A stretch of DNA of 64,000 nt from Actinophytocola sp035634895 (lineage in GTDB: Bacteria; Actinomycetota; Actinomycetes; Mycobacteriales; Pseudonocardiaceae). Shown here piece by piece: positions 33,036-41,096 of the stretch (position 1 is the first letter of the stretch; each line of letters starts with the position of its first letter). The DNA lies in contig NZ_DASQCC010000243.1 of assembly GCF_035634895.1 (NCBI RefSeq), forward strand, positions 1 to 64,000. Direction: 5' to 3'. The notes under the pieces were generated by a model. The model was not told where the DNA came from, made no database searches, and was given only the letters and a program-made list of their open reading frames with translations. Made by a program: the position numbers and the translations under genes.

Positions 33036-33509
33036 TTACGCCGCAGCAGCGCGACGGCCTGGCGGCGGCGGGCTCGCAGCGAGTTCAGCCCACACAGCGT
33101 CGCGGTCACGAGGACGCCACAGCCGCCACTGCGCAGGCCCGATCTCGTCCCGCCACCGCTTCTGTTCCTTCGACAACCTGCCGGTGTCGGTCTTCAACTC
33201 GACGTGCAGCACCACACCAGCGCGGGCCATCAGCAGGTCCGGCGCGCCCTTGTGGCCCTGCACGGGCGTCGAGTAGCCGCCTGACTGGCGCAACGCCTTC
33301 CGGTAGTGCACGACCATCCAGCCCTGCTCCATGGCTTCCTTGATCACCTGCGCCTGCCAGACGTCTTCGGTCATCGTCGCCGACACCAGCGCGTTGTAGT
33401 CGCCGACATCCGCGAGCTTGCCGACGCCGCGGACCAGGAGCGTCTTGCCGGATTTCGCGGCCGGCCGCCGGGGACGACGCCGCGGGCCGGTCACTACCCG
33501 CACTGTCAC
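33036..33509 (-). CDS. VRR-NUC domain nuclease
   Basis: A 157-residue protein with a VRR-NUC core: TEDVWQAQVIKEAMEQGW (about 47-64), GHKGAPDLLM (D91) and LHVELKTDTG (E104, K106), the PD-(D/E)xK catalytic pattern. Family members cut branched or flapped DNA in phage replication and repair. It is the last gene of the recombination operon and starts four bases inside the previous gene. Confidence 0.88.
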   Translation of the reverse strand: MTVRVVTGPRRRPRRPAAKSGKTLLVRGVGKLADVGDYNALVSATMTEDVWQAQVIKEAMEQGWMVVHYRKALRQSGGYSTPVQGHKGAPDLLMARAGVVLHVELKTDTGRLSKEQKRWRDEIGPAQWRLWRPRDRDAVWAELAASPPPPGRRAAAA

Positions 33510-33787
33510 CGGCGCGCCTCCCCTGTCATCGCGACGAGCGCCCGCCGCACTGCGACGCCCTGCCGGGTCAGCGCGTACGGGCCGTCGCGGTACTCGCCGA
33601 GCGGGTCGACCAGCCCGAGCCGCACCAGCGCCTGCGCGTCGCGCTCGCTGCGCCCGTGCATGCCCAACCGCAGCCGTCGCCCCCGCTCAGACGCTGGCGC
33701 TGCGGCGGCGAGCATGGCGCGCTGCTCGCCAGTCAGCTGCTCGACCACCTGTTCCGGCTGGTACCGGTCGAGGTCAGGAACGTCCAC
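33506..33787 (-). CDS. winged-helix-like hypothetical protein
   Basis: A 93-residue protein with a helix-turn-helix-like pattern (RSERDAQALVRLGLVDP then a wing DGPYALTRQGVAVRRAL), as in small phage wHTH proteins. DNA binding is likely, the target unknown. Confidence 0.55.
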   Translation of the reverse strand: MDVPDLDRYQPEQVVEQLTGEQRAMLAAAAPASERGRRLRLGMHGRSERDAQALVRLGLVDPLGEYRDGPYALTRQGVAVRRALVAMTGEARR

Positions 33788-33802
33788 TGCCGACCTCCTT
33801 CC

Positions 33803-34375
33803 CTACCGCGTCCCGAGACCGAGCGCGGCGAACTCGAGGTCCTGGAGCGACTGCTCCCAGCAGTCGAACGCGACCGCGCGGCGGGTGAGCACGCGCAGCG
33901 CGGGCAGCTGGCGATCGGTCACGAGCACGCGTGACCGGTCAGTCCAGGAGGAGACGAGACCAACCCGCGGGGTGTCGTCGCGTGCGACCGGCACCCCGCG
34001 GTTGGACAGCCACGACGCCGCCTGCGCGACGTCTCCGGCCGTCGACACCCACACCGCAGCAACCTGCGTGAGCGCCCACAGCGAGCACAACGCGCCCGGT
34101 TGCGAGCAGTCCCGGCGCGGATCCCGGATCGGGCCGTCGAACTCGATCCCGAACGTGTGCACGTCGACCAGCTCGCGGGCCCGCTGGGCGAACGTCGTGC
34201 CGATCGTCACCGCGCCTTCGATGGCGTGGGCGCGCTCGCGGTCGCGGTCGCTGAGCAGCGCGAGCAGACTGCCTGCCGTGCTGAACTCGCGGCGGCGCAG
34301 CGCGGCGACGATCCCGCACTCGATCCGCTCGGGCGGCCACGTCCGGACATCAGCGCTGGGCGGGGCAATGGTCAT
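33803..34375 (-). CDS. hypothetical protein
   Basis: A 190-residue protein with mixed helices and strands. The N-terminus resembles part of a DnaB N-terminal-like helical bundle (PPERIECGIVAALRRREF), but similarity is weak. Two Cys residues lie in the centre. It stands between Lsr2 and the wHTH gene. Function unknown. Confidence 0.55.
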   Translation of the reverse strand: MTIAPPSADVRTWPPERIECGIVAALRRREFSTAGSLLALLSDRDRERAHAIEGAVTIGTTFAQRARELVDVHTFGIEFDGPIRDPRRDCSQPGALCSLWALTQVAAVWVSTAGDVAQAASWLSNRGVPVARDDTPRVGLVSSWTDRSRVLVTDRQLPALRVLTRRAVAFDCWEQSLQDLEFAALGLGTR

Positions 34376-34407
34376 CGTCTTCTCCTGGACTGGTGTTGCT
34401 GGAACTA

Positions 34408-34818
34408 CTACTTGCGGGCCTTCGCCGCGGGCTTGCGGCGGCGCGGGGCCTTCGCGGGCTCGGCGACCTGCGCCTGCCGGTACGCCTCGACGATGTGAGC
34501 GGCGATGCGTCCGCGCTCAGGCAGCCCGTATCCGTTGGCGTTCGCCCACTCCCGGATCTGCGCCGCTTCGGGCGACGCCTTGGGCTTGCCCCCGGCCGCC
34601 GCCGGTGCGCCGAGCAGCTTGCGCTGCTTGCGGCCGCCCGTGCGACGTGCGTGCGGGATGAACTCGTCGAAGACGTCGCGCAGTCGTCCGGCGTTGTCCT
34701 CGGAGAGGTCGATCTCGAACTCAGCGCCGTCGAGTCCGAACCGGACTGTCTCAGCAGCGATGGTCTCGCCGGTGGGGTCCAGGTCGTCGACCAGCTCTAC
34801 GAGGGTCTGTTGTGCCAC
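34408..34818 (-). CDS. lsr2-like: Lsr2-family nucleoid-associated protein
   Basis: A 136-residue Lsr2 protein: an N-terminal oligomerisation domain (QQTLVELVDDLDPTGE, ETVRFGLDGAEFEIDLSE) and a C-terminal DNA-binding domain (IREWANANGYGLPERGRI) with a basic tail. Lsr2 is the actinobacterial functional analogue of H-NS and silences AT-rich foreign DNA. GTG 34818 follows GGAGAA. An element-borne copy could mute its own genes after transfer or interfere with host Lsr2. Confidence 0.93.
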   Translation of the reverse strand: MAQQTLVELVDDLDPTGETIAAETVRFGLDGAEFEIDLSEDNAGRLRDVFDEFIPHARRTGGRKQRKLLGAPAAAGGKPKASPEAAQIREWANANGYGLPERGRIAAHIVEAYRQAQVAEPAKAPRRRKPAAKARK

Positions 34819-34832
34819 TGGGTGTTCTCCTG

Positions 34833-35153
34833 TCAAGTGCGGCGGTGTAGTGAATCGAGTACGTCGAGCAAGGTGTGCATGCGTGGCTTGGGTGCGGTGG
34901 TCATCACCTCCTCGACGAGCTTCTTGGCGTCGCCGTGGCGGCAGCCTGCCGCCTGCGCGACTGCTTCGACGTCGCCCCCGGCTGCGATCACGCGGCGGGC
35001 GACTTCGTGGCGCTCGGCGCGGTGCAGCGGCCGGCCGATCTGGTCACGTCGGCCGCGCAGCGCCAGCCACACGGCCACGTCGTCGAACCAGCCAGGGGTC
35101 GGGTCTTTCCAGCCCGTGCCGCCGGACATGTTCGATCGCGTGCAGCTCGCCAC
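34833..35153 (-). CDS. HTH-like hypothetical protein
   Basis: A 106-residue protein with a helical C-terminal segment (EVARRVIAAGGDVEAVAQAAGC) that looks like a helix-turn-helix. It starts one base after the stop of the gene above it. Function unknown; a regulatory or DNA-binding role is guessed from the pattern. Confidence 0.5.
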   Translation of the reverse strand: MASCTRSNMSGGTGWKDPTPGWFDDVAVWLALRGRRDQIGRPLHRAERHEVARRVIAAGGDVEAVAQAAGCRHGDAKKLVEEVMTTAPKPRMHTLLDVLDSLHRRT

Positions 35154-35154
35154 G

Positions 35155-35664
35155 TCACGACCTCCCGCCTTCGGGTTGCTGCTCAGCCAGCCCCGCCGCA
35201 GCGAGTCCGGCCGCAGCCAGCGCGCGGAACTCGCCGGCCTGGAAGGTCAGGTAGCCGTCTGCGAAGTGGACTGTGACCGTGCCGTGGCCGTGGTCTTCTC
35301 CGGCGCGGACCTCCATCACCTGCCCGTCAGCGAGCTGCACTGCCCACACGCCTTTGGCAGTGAGCGGCGCGGGCAGCGGCACGACCGCGCAGCGGGCGAG
35401 AAGCCACCGCATCACCGACTCCGCGGTCCGGCGGCGCGACCCTTCGCCCCAGGTGGGGAAGTCGCGGCCGAGCGCCGCAGCCGCGCCGTTGACGAGCTGC
35501 TGCGCAGTCACACCTGCGGCGCGGGTCGCGCGGACACCGGCGAGCGCCATGCGCTTGAGCACTGTGGACACCGGCACCGTCAGCGCGTCGGCGTGCTCGC
35601 CGATCACGGCACGTTCCTGGTCGCTCAGGCGCACGAGCACCGCGGCCGGCGCTGTGTCAGTCAT
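35155..35664 (-). CDS. hypothetical protein
   Basis: A 169-residue protein. The N-terminal 60 residues resemble a ribbon-helix-helix or short HTH (VLVRLSDQERAVIGEHADAL), followed by a beta-rich middle and a Glu/Ala helix. Overlaps the previous gene by eight bases. Function unknown. Confidence 0.55.
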   Translation of the reverse strand: MTDTAPAAVLVRLSDQERAVIGEHADALTVPVSTVLKRMALAGVRATRAAGVTAQQLVNGAAAALGRDFPTWGEGSRRRTAESVMRWLLARCAVVPLPAPLTAKGVWAVQLADGQVMEVRAGEDHGHGTVTVHFADGYLTFQAGEFRALAAAGLAAAGLAEQQPEGGRS

Positions 35665-35899
35665 GGCTGCCCCCGGCCCGCTGGTCGCCGTCCCACTCCG
35701 CGCAGATCCGCGTGTGTGGCGGCATGCGCTCGATCACGAACGCGCGTACGCCTTCGTACTGGCTCTCAGGGCCGACGATCTGCCACACGGCCAGCCCTTC
35801 GCGGTCGCGGCCGCGGTACACGCAGTCGACTGGGCGGCGGCGGTCCCCGTCGTAGACCAGCTGCACGTTCGTCGGCGGCACGGGCTCGTCCTCACCCAC
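35657..35899 (-). CDS. small hypothetical protein
   Basis: An 80-residue, beta-rich protein, GTG start, overlapping both neighbours. The pattern VDCVYRGRDREGLAVWQI suggests a small beta-barrel fold. Function unknown. Confidence 0.55.
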   Translation of the reverse strand: MGEDEPVPPTNVQLVYDGDRRRPVDCVYRGRDREGLAVWQIVGPESQYEGVRAFVIERMPPHTRICAEWDGDQRAGGSHD

Positions 35900-36080
35900 G
35901 GCGTCCCGCCTCCCCGTCCGGGCCGACGTCGCGCAGCCGGGCCACGAACCGGCACGGCCACAGCTGGTCGCACACCGCGCACACCAGCACCTCGGGGTGT
36001 CCTTCGTGGCAGGTCTCCCGCTGGTACACGGCCCTGTGCCCGGCGACCGATCGCAGGTCGACCTCTTCGACAGCGGTCAC
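35892..36080 (-). CDS. small zinc-knuckle-like protein
   Basis: A 62-residue protein with C-HEGH and CAVC-x4-C motifs, consistent with one zinc site. Coupled by overlap on both sides. Function unknown. Confidence 0.55.
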   Translation of the reverse strand: MTAVEEVDLRSVAGHRAVYQRETCHEGHPEVLVCAVCDQLWPCRFVARLRDVGPDGEAGRRG

Positions 36081-36607
36081 GAGTCACCGCCACGGGTGAT
36101 CTCGACGCGCACGGGGGCCGCGGTGACCAGCTCGACTGGCACGACGCAGCCCGCCACGCTGTCGTAGGCGGTGAGGACTTCCCGCGCGGTGTGCGGGCCC
36201 AGCAGGCCGGTGATCACCCGTCGCAGGACGTCGCGTTCCAGCGTCGGACCCGGCTGCGGGCTCTCCTCGAGGTCGCCCGGCTGCTCGGCGAGCAACTGCC
36301 CGACGACCGCGGCCGGGTCGGTCAGGCGCGCGGCGGTGAGCGCGACCGCGAGCGCCCCGAACTGCCCGCCCAGGTGCGCCAGGGCGGCGGTTAGCTGCGG
36401 GTCGACGATCTCCATCGGGTCGTGGTTGGACAACCGGCAGAGCTGCATCACGGCAGCGGCGCGGCTGCGGTGCGGGAACGGGGACCGGTAGCCGTCTGCG
36501 CCGACTACCCACCAGTGCTCGTGCACGGCGGCGGCCGGGTAGACGTACCCGAGAGGCTTCCCGGCCGTGGTGATGACGGGGATGGCGTCCGGGTAGGCGA
36601 TGTTCAC
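36077..36607 (-). CDS. hypothetical protein
   Basis: A 176-residue protein with a small N-terminal beta domain (PLGYVYPAAAVHEHWWVVGADG) and a helical remainder. GTG start overlapping the HicA-like gene's stop. Function unknown. Confidence 0.55.
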   Translation of the reverse strand: MNIAYPDAIPVITTAGKPLGYVYPAAAVHEHWWVVGADGYRSPFPHRSRAAAVMQLCRLSNHDPMEIVDPQLTAALAHLGGQFGALAVALTAARLTDPAAVVGQLLAEQPGDLEESPQPGPTLERDVLRRVITGLLGPHTAREVLTAYDSVAGCVVPVELVTAAPVRVEITRGGDS

Positions 36608-36816
36608 AGGGCAACTCCGTGTCGTTTCAGGTCTGCGCGCAGGTTGTTGCGGGCGCGCCAGTCGCTTGCGGTGTGGGACACCAGGACCGCGTCTACGCCG
36701 TTCGGGGCGAGCAGTCGCAGGTGGTTCGAGCGTGTGCGGGCTGTGGTCCAGCCTGCGGCCTCGGCGGCGTTGATCAGGGGACGGATCTCTTTGGAGAGCT
36801 TGAGTCGTCGCGCCAT
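36604..36816 (-). CDS. HicA-like small protein
   Basis: A 70-residue protein whose centre (AAEAAGWTTARTRSNHLRLLAPNG) fits the HicA double-stranded-RNA-binding-like fold, with the His after SN that is catalytic in HicA mRNA interferases. No HicB antitoxin is recognised next to it, so it may be a stand-alone phage-type relative and not a toxin. Confidence 0.6.
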   Translation of the reverse strand: MARRLKLSKEIRPLINAAEAAGWTTARTRSNHLRLLAPNGVDAVLVSHTASDWRARNNLRADLKRHGVAL

Positions 36817-37154
36817 CAACTGACTGCCTGCTCGTCGGGGGGCGGGTCCTGAGCGGCGACGGCATCGGCCGGCGGGACCTGCGTGCGCTCGGCGGGCTCC
36901 TCGACGGGGGCGGGCTCAGCGTCCGGCCAGAGCCGCGAGCGCTTGTGCTTGAGCCCGACCCGGTCCCACAGCGCGACGAACTCGCGGTGCAGCTGCTCGC
37001 GGCCGACCGCGAGGTCTACCCGGTGCGCCAGCTCGCCGACGAGCGCTAGCGTGGAGTCGTCGAGGCTGTCGAGGAACCGGGTCAGTTCGTGCGGTGAGTG
37101 GGCCGCGAGTTCGAGCGCCTGGGCGGGGATCATGTCCACACGAGCCGTCGTCAT
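36816..37154 (-). CDS. hypothetical protein
   Basis: A 112-residue protein with a helical N-terminal domain and a Pro/Ala/Glu-rich tail; ATG behind AGGAGA. TGATG coupling to the HicA-like gene. Function unknown. Confidence 0.55.
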   Translation of the reverse strand: MTTARVDMIPAQALELAAHSPHELTRFLDSLDDSTLALVGELAHRVDLAVGREQLHREFVALWDRVGLKHKRSRLWPDAEPAPVEEPAERTQVPPADAVAAQDPPPDEQAVS

Positions 37155-37444
37155 GCCGATCTCCTGTCGTCGCTGGGTTCCGAGCCGTGCAGCTCGGCCA
37201 CCCCGAGCCCGGTCAACACGACCGGGCCGGGGACGTCCGCTTTGGCTGGCGCGATGAACCCGCCGAACTTGAGCTGCCACAGCGCGATCAGCTCGTGCAG
37301 GTGCTCGCCGGTCGGCTGGTACCGGCGCTGGATGCCGCTGGACATGCGTCGGGTGAAGCCCCGCGCCTTCGGGTTGGGCTCCCACCCGACGTGTCCGTCC
37401 TGGACCTTGCGCAGGATGGACACGTGCGTACGGGTGATGTCCAT
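37151..37444 (-). CDS. hypothetical protein
   Basis: A 97-residue protein with a basic first half (ITRTHVSILRKVQDGHVGW, GFTRRMSSGIQRRY) that looks like a small DNA-binding domain. It lies three bases after the RecT gene. Function unknown. Confidence 0.55.
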   Translation of the reverse strand: MDITRTHVSILRKVQDGHVGWEPNPKARGFTRRMSSGIQRRYQPTGEHLHELIALWQLKFGGFIAPAKADVPGPVVLTGLGVAELHGSEPSDDRRSA

Positions 37445-37447
37445 GGG

Positions 37448-38263
37448 CTACTCCTCCACCACGTCGGCTTCGATCGGCTCGCTGCCGTCCGGGTTGGGCA
37501 CGTAGCCCGAGTGGATGCCGTCCGGGCTGGTGTCGACGCGGACCTTGTTGTCGGCCTCGATCGCCATCGCCATCTCGGTGGACTTGGGCATCCAGCGGGC
37601 GAGCTGGAGGAAGCACGTCTTCGCGGCCATCTGGTCGAAGTGGTCCTTCCACGGCCCCTTGACCTCGCCGGTCTTGAAGTCCTTCTGCAACGCGAACCGG
37701 TCGCGGTGCCGCTCGACTTCCTGCTTGGACATCGTCCAGAACGCGTGACCGCCATTGGTGTACTTCACGATGGCGTAGTAGTCGGTGATCTCGCCGCGCT
37801 CCGTCCCGCGCTTCGGCGGCCGGTGCAGCAGCGTGTCTTCGACGCCGTAGTGCACCTCGAAGAAGTCGTGTTCGTGCACCGGGCGGGCCATCATCGATTC
37901 GACGATGCCCGAGCGGAACGCCAGCTCGCGGTAACCCTGGTACCCAATGACCAGCTGCGCCTGCTGCTTGAACGGCAAGATCCAGGCGTGGCCCATGACC
38001 GCGACCCGCAGCCCGAGCTGCGCGCAGGTCATGGCCGCGCCGATGACGCTCATCGCGTTGCACTCCAGCAACTTCGGCGTCTTGCGGGCGACGGTCATCA
38101 CGTCGCGGATGACCTGGGTTGCCTCCGCGCCCTTCGGGGACGCGTCGGCGAACGCCTGTGCCCACCTGGGGTTTTCGAGCATCTGCACCAGGGCCGGGGC
38201 CTTGGACTGCTCGCGCTGCTCTCGGACGGCGGCGAGTTCGTTGCGTGCGGTGGCGTTGCTCAT
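37448..38263 (-). CDS. recT-like: RecT-family single-strand annealing protein
   Basis: A 271-residue RecT protein, recognised by VIRDVMTVARKTPKLLEC, GAAMTCAQLGLR, LPFKQQAQLVIGYQGYRELAFRS (the family signature) and AAKTCFLQLARWMPKS. RecT anneals complementary single strands and works with an exonuclease. The overlapping upstream gene encodes the matching YqaJ nuclease, so the two form a homologous-recombination pair used in element replication, repair or escape from cleavage. Confidence 0.93.
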   Translation of the reverse strand: MSNATARNELAAVREQREQSKAPALVQMLENPRWAQAFADASPKGAEATQVIRDVMTVARKTPKLLECNAMSVIGAAMTCAQLGLRVAVMGHAWILPFKQQAQLVIGYQGYRELAFRSGIVESMMARPVHEHDFFEVHYGVEDTLLHRPPKRGTERGEITDYYAIVKYTNGGHAFWTMSKQEVERHRDRFALQKDFKTGEVKGPWKDHFDQMAAKTCFLQLARWMPKSTEMAMAIEADNKVRVDTSPDGIHSGYVPNPDGSEPIEADVVEE

Positions 38264-39354
38264 GCTGCGTTCTCTCCTGCTGCTTGCGTGGTGGTGGTGG
38301 TGCGGGTGTTCTTCTTCTTGGTGGTCTTGCGCCGCAGGGTCCGGCCGGGCTCGCCCACGGTCACGAACTGCTCGTACAGGTCAGGCGCGGCGAGCTGGAA
38401 GCCGTCGTAGTCGGTCGACCGGCCACCGGCGGTCGGCCGGTTGGTGAACACGGGCTCGCCGTCGAGGTACGCCTCGGTCGCGGTGCCCATGGCTTCGCGT
38501 AGCTGGTTGTCGATCTCGTCGCGTTCCTTCTTGAGAGCCTTGATCTCTTCGGACAGCTCGTCGCGCCGTGCGACGCCCTTGCGCCAGGACGGGTCGAGGT
38601 CGACGCGCTCGCCGACGAGGGCCTTGATCCGGCGCAGCGTCTCGGTGGTGGCTGCGCTCCCGTCGATCGGCGGCAACGTGTCGTCTTCGACGTGCCGCCA
38701 CAGGTCGCTGGCGAGATCCACGAGGTCGGCAATCAGCTCGTCGTCACGCGGATTGACCTTCTCCACGTACGTCGAGGTGTCCAGCAGCGCGGCGTAGAAC
38801 GTGCGCTGCGCTTCCTCCCCGAGGACCCAGTTCGCCCACTGCCCCTGTGCGGTGTAGGAGACGGGGATCTCCTCGCCCTCCCAGGCGTCGAGCTGCCAGT
38901 GCGTGCCGGTCTTGATCTCCAGCACGCCGAGCAGTGCGCCGGTCTTGCGGTCGAACACCAATCCGTCGACGTTGACGCGCTGCCACAGCGCGCCGACGCG
39001 GGCGTAGGTGCCTTCGCCGGGGACGACGATGAACTCCGGGTGGCGGCGCGCGAACTCAGCGCGGATAACGGGCTCCAGCAGGTGGCCCCAGAGCATGCGC
39101 TCGCGGGATGCCTCGTCAGGCTCGGGGTCGCTGCGACCGGTCTTCTCGGCCCACACCCGGTACGGGCTGGAGTAGCGCGAGATGCCCACGGCGGCGGCGA
39201 CGTCGCTGCCGCCGATGCCGTTCAGCCGCTCGCGCAGCCAGACGTCCTCGGGCGCGTCCGCGGGGCACACGATGACCACGCCGGGGAACAGCTCGGACGG
39301 AACCGGCCGGGCAGTGCTCGGCCGGTTCTCGCGGTCCAGGATCGGCGTGCTCAC
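38260..39354 (-). CDS. YqaJ-type viral recombinase exonuclease
   Basis: A 364-residue PD-(D/E)xK exonuclease of the YqaJ/lambda-Exo kind: GGSDVAAAVGISRYSSPYRVW (about 48-68), VDGLVFD (D130) and LEIKTG (E146, K148). The last 120 residues form a coiled coil and a basic tail. GTG 39354 overlaps the stop of the small membrane gene. It would resect duplex ends to give the substrate for RecT. Confidence 0.92.
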   Translation of the reverse strand: MSTPILDRENRPSTARPVPSELFPGVVIVCPADAPEDVWLRERLNGIGGSDVAAAVGISRYSSPYRVWAEKTGRSDPEPDEASRERMLWGHLLEPVIRAEFARRHPEFIVVPGEGTYARVGALWQRVNVDGLVFDRKTGALLGVLEIKTGTHWQLDAWEGEEIPVSYTAQGQWANWVLGEEAQRTFYAALLDTSTYVEKVNPRDDELIADLVDLASDLWRHVEDDTLPPIDGSAATTETLRRIKALVGERVDLDPSWRKGVARRDELSEEIKALKKERDEIDNQLREAMGTATEAYLDGEPVFTNRPTAGGRSTDYDGFQLAAPDLYEQFVTVGEPGRTLRRKTTKKKNTRTTTTTQAAGENAA

Positions 39355-39488
39355 TGCCCACCGCCGGTGATACGGCGGTGGACGGCGCGAACCAGGCGTG
39401 GGAGCTGGTAGGTAGCCAGCCCCCACAGGTGCGGCCCAAGCGCGCTCGCAGCGGCCACGGCGACCGCTACCCAGAAGAAGACGTTCAC
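39351..39488 (-). CDS. 45-residue membrane peptide
   Basis: A short GTG-TGA frame that overlaps both neighbours by four bases. One N-terminal hydrophobic segment (VFFWVAVAVAAASAL) and a basic tail. Support comes from perfect coupling and membrane-type composition. Function unknown. Confidence 0.5.
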   Translation of the reverse strand: MNVFFWVAVAVAAASALGPHLWGLATYQLPRLVRAVHRRITGGGQ

Positions 39489-39766
39489 GCCGCCACCACC
39501 TGCGGGTGCGCAGTGGGCAGCTCGGCGACCTCGGCGACGGGCAGCGGCGCGGTGCTGAACTCGACTAGCACGTCAGCGTCGCCGTGGTGCTTGGTGGCGA
39601 TGACGTGCTGGATGCAGCCCTCGTAGTCGCAGGTGTGCTCGGTAGTGCCGTACCCGTCCGGGTTGACGATGTAGATGTCGGTGACACAGCGGCCGGTCTC
39701 GCAGATCAGGCAGTCGAGGCCGTGCTCGTCGCTCGGCGTCTCTTTGTCCACTCGGTTGTACTGCAT
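39485..39766 (-). CDS. zinc-knuckle-like hypothetical protein
   Basis: A 93-residue protein with CLIC, C, CDYEGC and H residues suited to metal binding. ATG behind GGGAGG. It is the first gene of the long minus-strand operon down to 33036, just below the 39788-39822 operator. Function unknown. Confidence 0.6.
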   Translation of the reverse strand: MQYNRVDKETPSDEHGLDCLICETGRCVTDIYIVNPDGYGTTEHTCDYEGCIQHVIATKHHGDADVLVEFSTAPLPVAEVAELPTAHPQVVAA

Positions 39767-39787
39767 CTGCCTGCCTCCCTTCTTGCT

Positions 39788-39822
39788 GTTTCAAACACTA
39801 CATCATTTGTAGTGTGTGAATC
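39788..39822. promoter_or_regulatory. two-armed shared operator
   Basis: GTTTCAAACACTACA and TTGTAGTGTGTGAATC face each other across a short spacer, the same palindrome as at 3090-3124. The left arm read on the minus strand supplies TAGTGT for the 39766-33036 operon. The right arm overlaps the end of the excisionase-like gene. Confidence 0.6.
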
Positions 39823-40123
39823 AACCCGGGACTGTTCGCGCTGCTCGGGACCGCTGCGTGATAGGGAGAGACGACAGATCGACCCCAGGGGGCGTCGGCC
39901 GGCGACGCCGAGGCGACCGGGCCGGTCCCGACTCCCCCGGCCCCTGCTCGTGCATCGCCAAGATGGCCGACACGTGGTCCGGCGAGAACCGGATCTTGCG
40001 CCCGATCCGCAGGTGCGGCCATAACCTGTTCCGCACGTTCTCCCGGATCACGCGGTCCTTCTCGAACCCCAGGAACTCGCGCAGCTCCTCGATCGTCAGG
40101 CAGCGCTCAGGTGCTGTCGTCAT
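39821..40123 (-). CDS. excisionase-like helix-turn-helix protein
   Basis: A 100-residue protein with a MerR-like/HTH_17 domain in the first 60 residues (CLTIEELREFLGF, RENVRNRLWPHLRIGRKIRFSPDHVSAI) and an Arg/Pro-rich tail. This fold is typical of excisionases that bend att DNA for excision. It overlaps the XRE gene by ATGA. Without the integrase in view, a replication or regulatory role cannot be excluded. Confidence 0.7.
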   Translation of the reverse strand: MTTAPERCLTIEELREFLGFEKDRVIRENVRNRLWPHLRIGRKIRFSPDHVSAILAMHEQGPGESGPARSPRRRRPTPPGVDLSSLPITQRSRAARTVPG

Positions 40124-40401
40124 GGCCGAACCTCCTCCGGGGTCACGTCGGGATGGAAGTCGCGGACCTTGCGACCGAGCGCCGCGGCGATGGCCCGCGC
40201 GGTACCCGGCAAGGGCCCGTTGTCCTCGCGCTCGATCGCGGTCAGACCGGAGGCTGACAACTGCCTGCCCTGCTCCCTGACCAGCTCGACGAACTCTTCA
40301 GCGGTCAAGCCCAGCTCGTGCCGCCACTGGCGGACGCGAGCACCAACGAACGGGACAGTGCGTAACTGCGCGGGTGCAGGTGTGGTACTGCTTGCGGTCA
40401 C
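40120..40401 (-). CDS. XRE-family regulator, candidate element repressor
   Basis: A 93-residue protein with a helix-turn-helix (RVRQWRHELGLTAEEFVELV, SASGLTAIEREDNGPLP). GTG 40401 is chosen because the upstream sequence is a cluster of TCGCAA repeats that look like operators. Adjacent to those repeats, which also occur in the element's other promoters, it is the best candidate for the common regulator. Confidence 0.75.
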   Translation of the reverse strand: MTASSTTPAPAQLRTVPFVGARVRQWRHELGLTAEEFVELVREQGRQLSASGLTAIEREDNGPLPGTARAIAAALGRKVRDFHPDVTPEEVRP

Positions 40402-40443
40402 GTTGCGACTATATCGCAAGTCATCGCAAGCTGTCGCAAGTTG
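40402..40443. promoter_or_regulatory. three 10-bp TCGCAAG repeats, operator cluster
   Basis: TCGCAAGTCA, TCGCAAGCTG and TCGCAAGTTG follow each other with exact 10-bp period (40414-40443), with an inverted GTTGCGAC at 40402-40409. One helical turn spacing suits cooperative regulator binding. The same heptamer is in the spacers of the promoters at 1.2 and 7.0 kb. Confidence 0.65.
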
Positions 40444-40554
40444 GGACAAGTCTGCGCCAGGTGTCACCAGTCGGGACAAAAGGTGGACAACCGAATCGAT
40501 ACAGAAGGGCTGTCAGAGTTAAGGATTACCTCACGCGCAGATATCCTCCGGCGC

Positions 40555-41094
40555 ATGGAAATCAGGCACAGCCGTCGAAACCGCGAGCGACTTGCGGTTC
40601 GCATGGAACGCCGTGTGAAAGAGTTGCGTATCACGTGGGAGGCTGTCGCCGAGCGGTCGGGTTATTCCACAACCCTGTTCCGCAACATCCGCAAGGACTT
40701 CGAGGGCACGAACGTCACCGACGAGGTCGCCAGAGCCATCGACGACGCCCTGGACTGGGAGCACGGCAGCACGCTCGCTGTGCTCGAAGGCGGCGAAGCG
40801 ACCCCCCTCCCCGCACACGCCGCGGGCTCCCCGACCAGCCTGGTCGAACTCCTCGCCAGCTGGGCGCGCGAACTGAGACAGTCCGACTACGCCCAGCTGG
40901 CCGAAGACGTGCTGCATCTCCCCCGAGAAGACGTCAACGACCTGCCTAAGTCCCTGGTAGAAGTGCTCGCGCGGTGGCAGACGGTGCTGCGGCGGACCGA
41001 GTATCCGCAGTTGGCGCGCGACGTGATCATGAGCTACCAAGCTGGTTACAAGGAAGGGATGCGACAGCAGGCGGCCGACACCTCGGCCCCCTAG
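40555..41094 (+). CDS. hypothetical regulator with HTH-like start
   Basis: A 179-residue protein. Residues about 15-60 (KELRITWEAVAERSGYSTTLFRNIRKDF) look like a helix-turn-helix. The remainder is helical, with two similar segments (SLVELLASWARELRQSDYAQLAEDV and SLVEVLARWQTVLRRTEYPQLARDV), an internal duplication. It is divergent from the XRE gene across the TCGCAA repeats, the layout of a two-regulator switch. No ribosome site precedes the ATG. Confidence 0.65.
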   Translation: MEIRHSRRNRERLAVRMERRVKELRITWEAVAERSGYSTTLFRNIRKDFEGTNVTDEVARAIDDALDWEHGSTLAVLEGGEATPLPAHAAGSPTSLVELLASWARELRQSDYAQLAEDVLHLPREDVNDLPKSLVEVLARWQTVLRRTEYPQLARDVIMSYQAGYKEGMRQQAADTSAP

Positions 41095-41096
41095 CA

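Noticed and set aside
36604..36816. HicAB toxin-antitoxin module
   Set aside because: No HicB-like protein is found on either side of the HicA-like gene.
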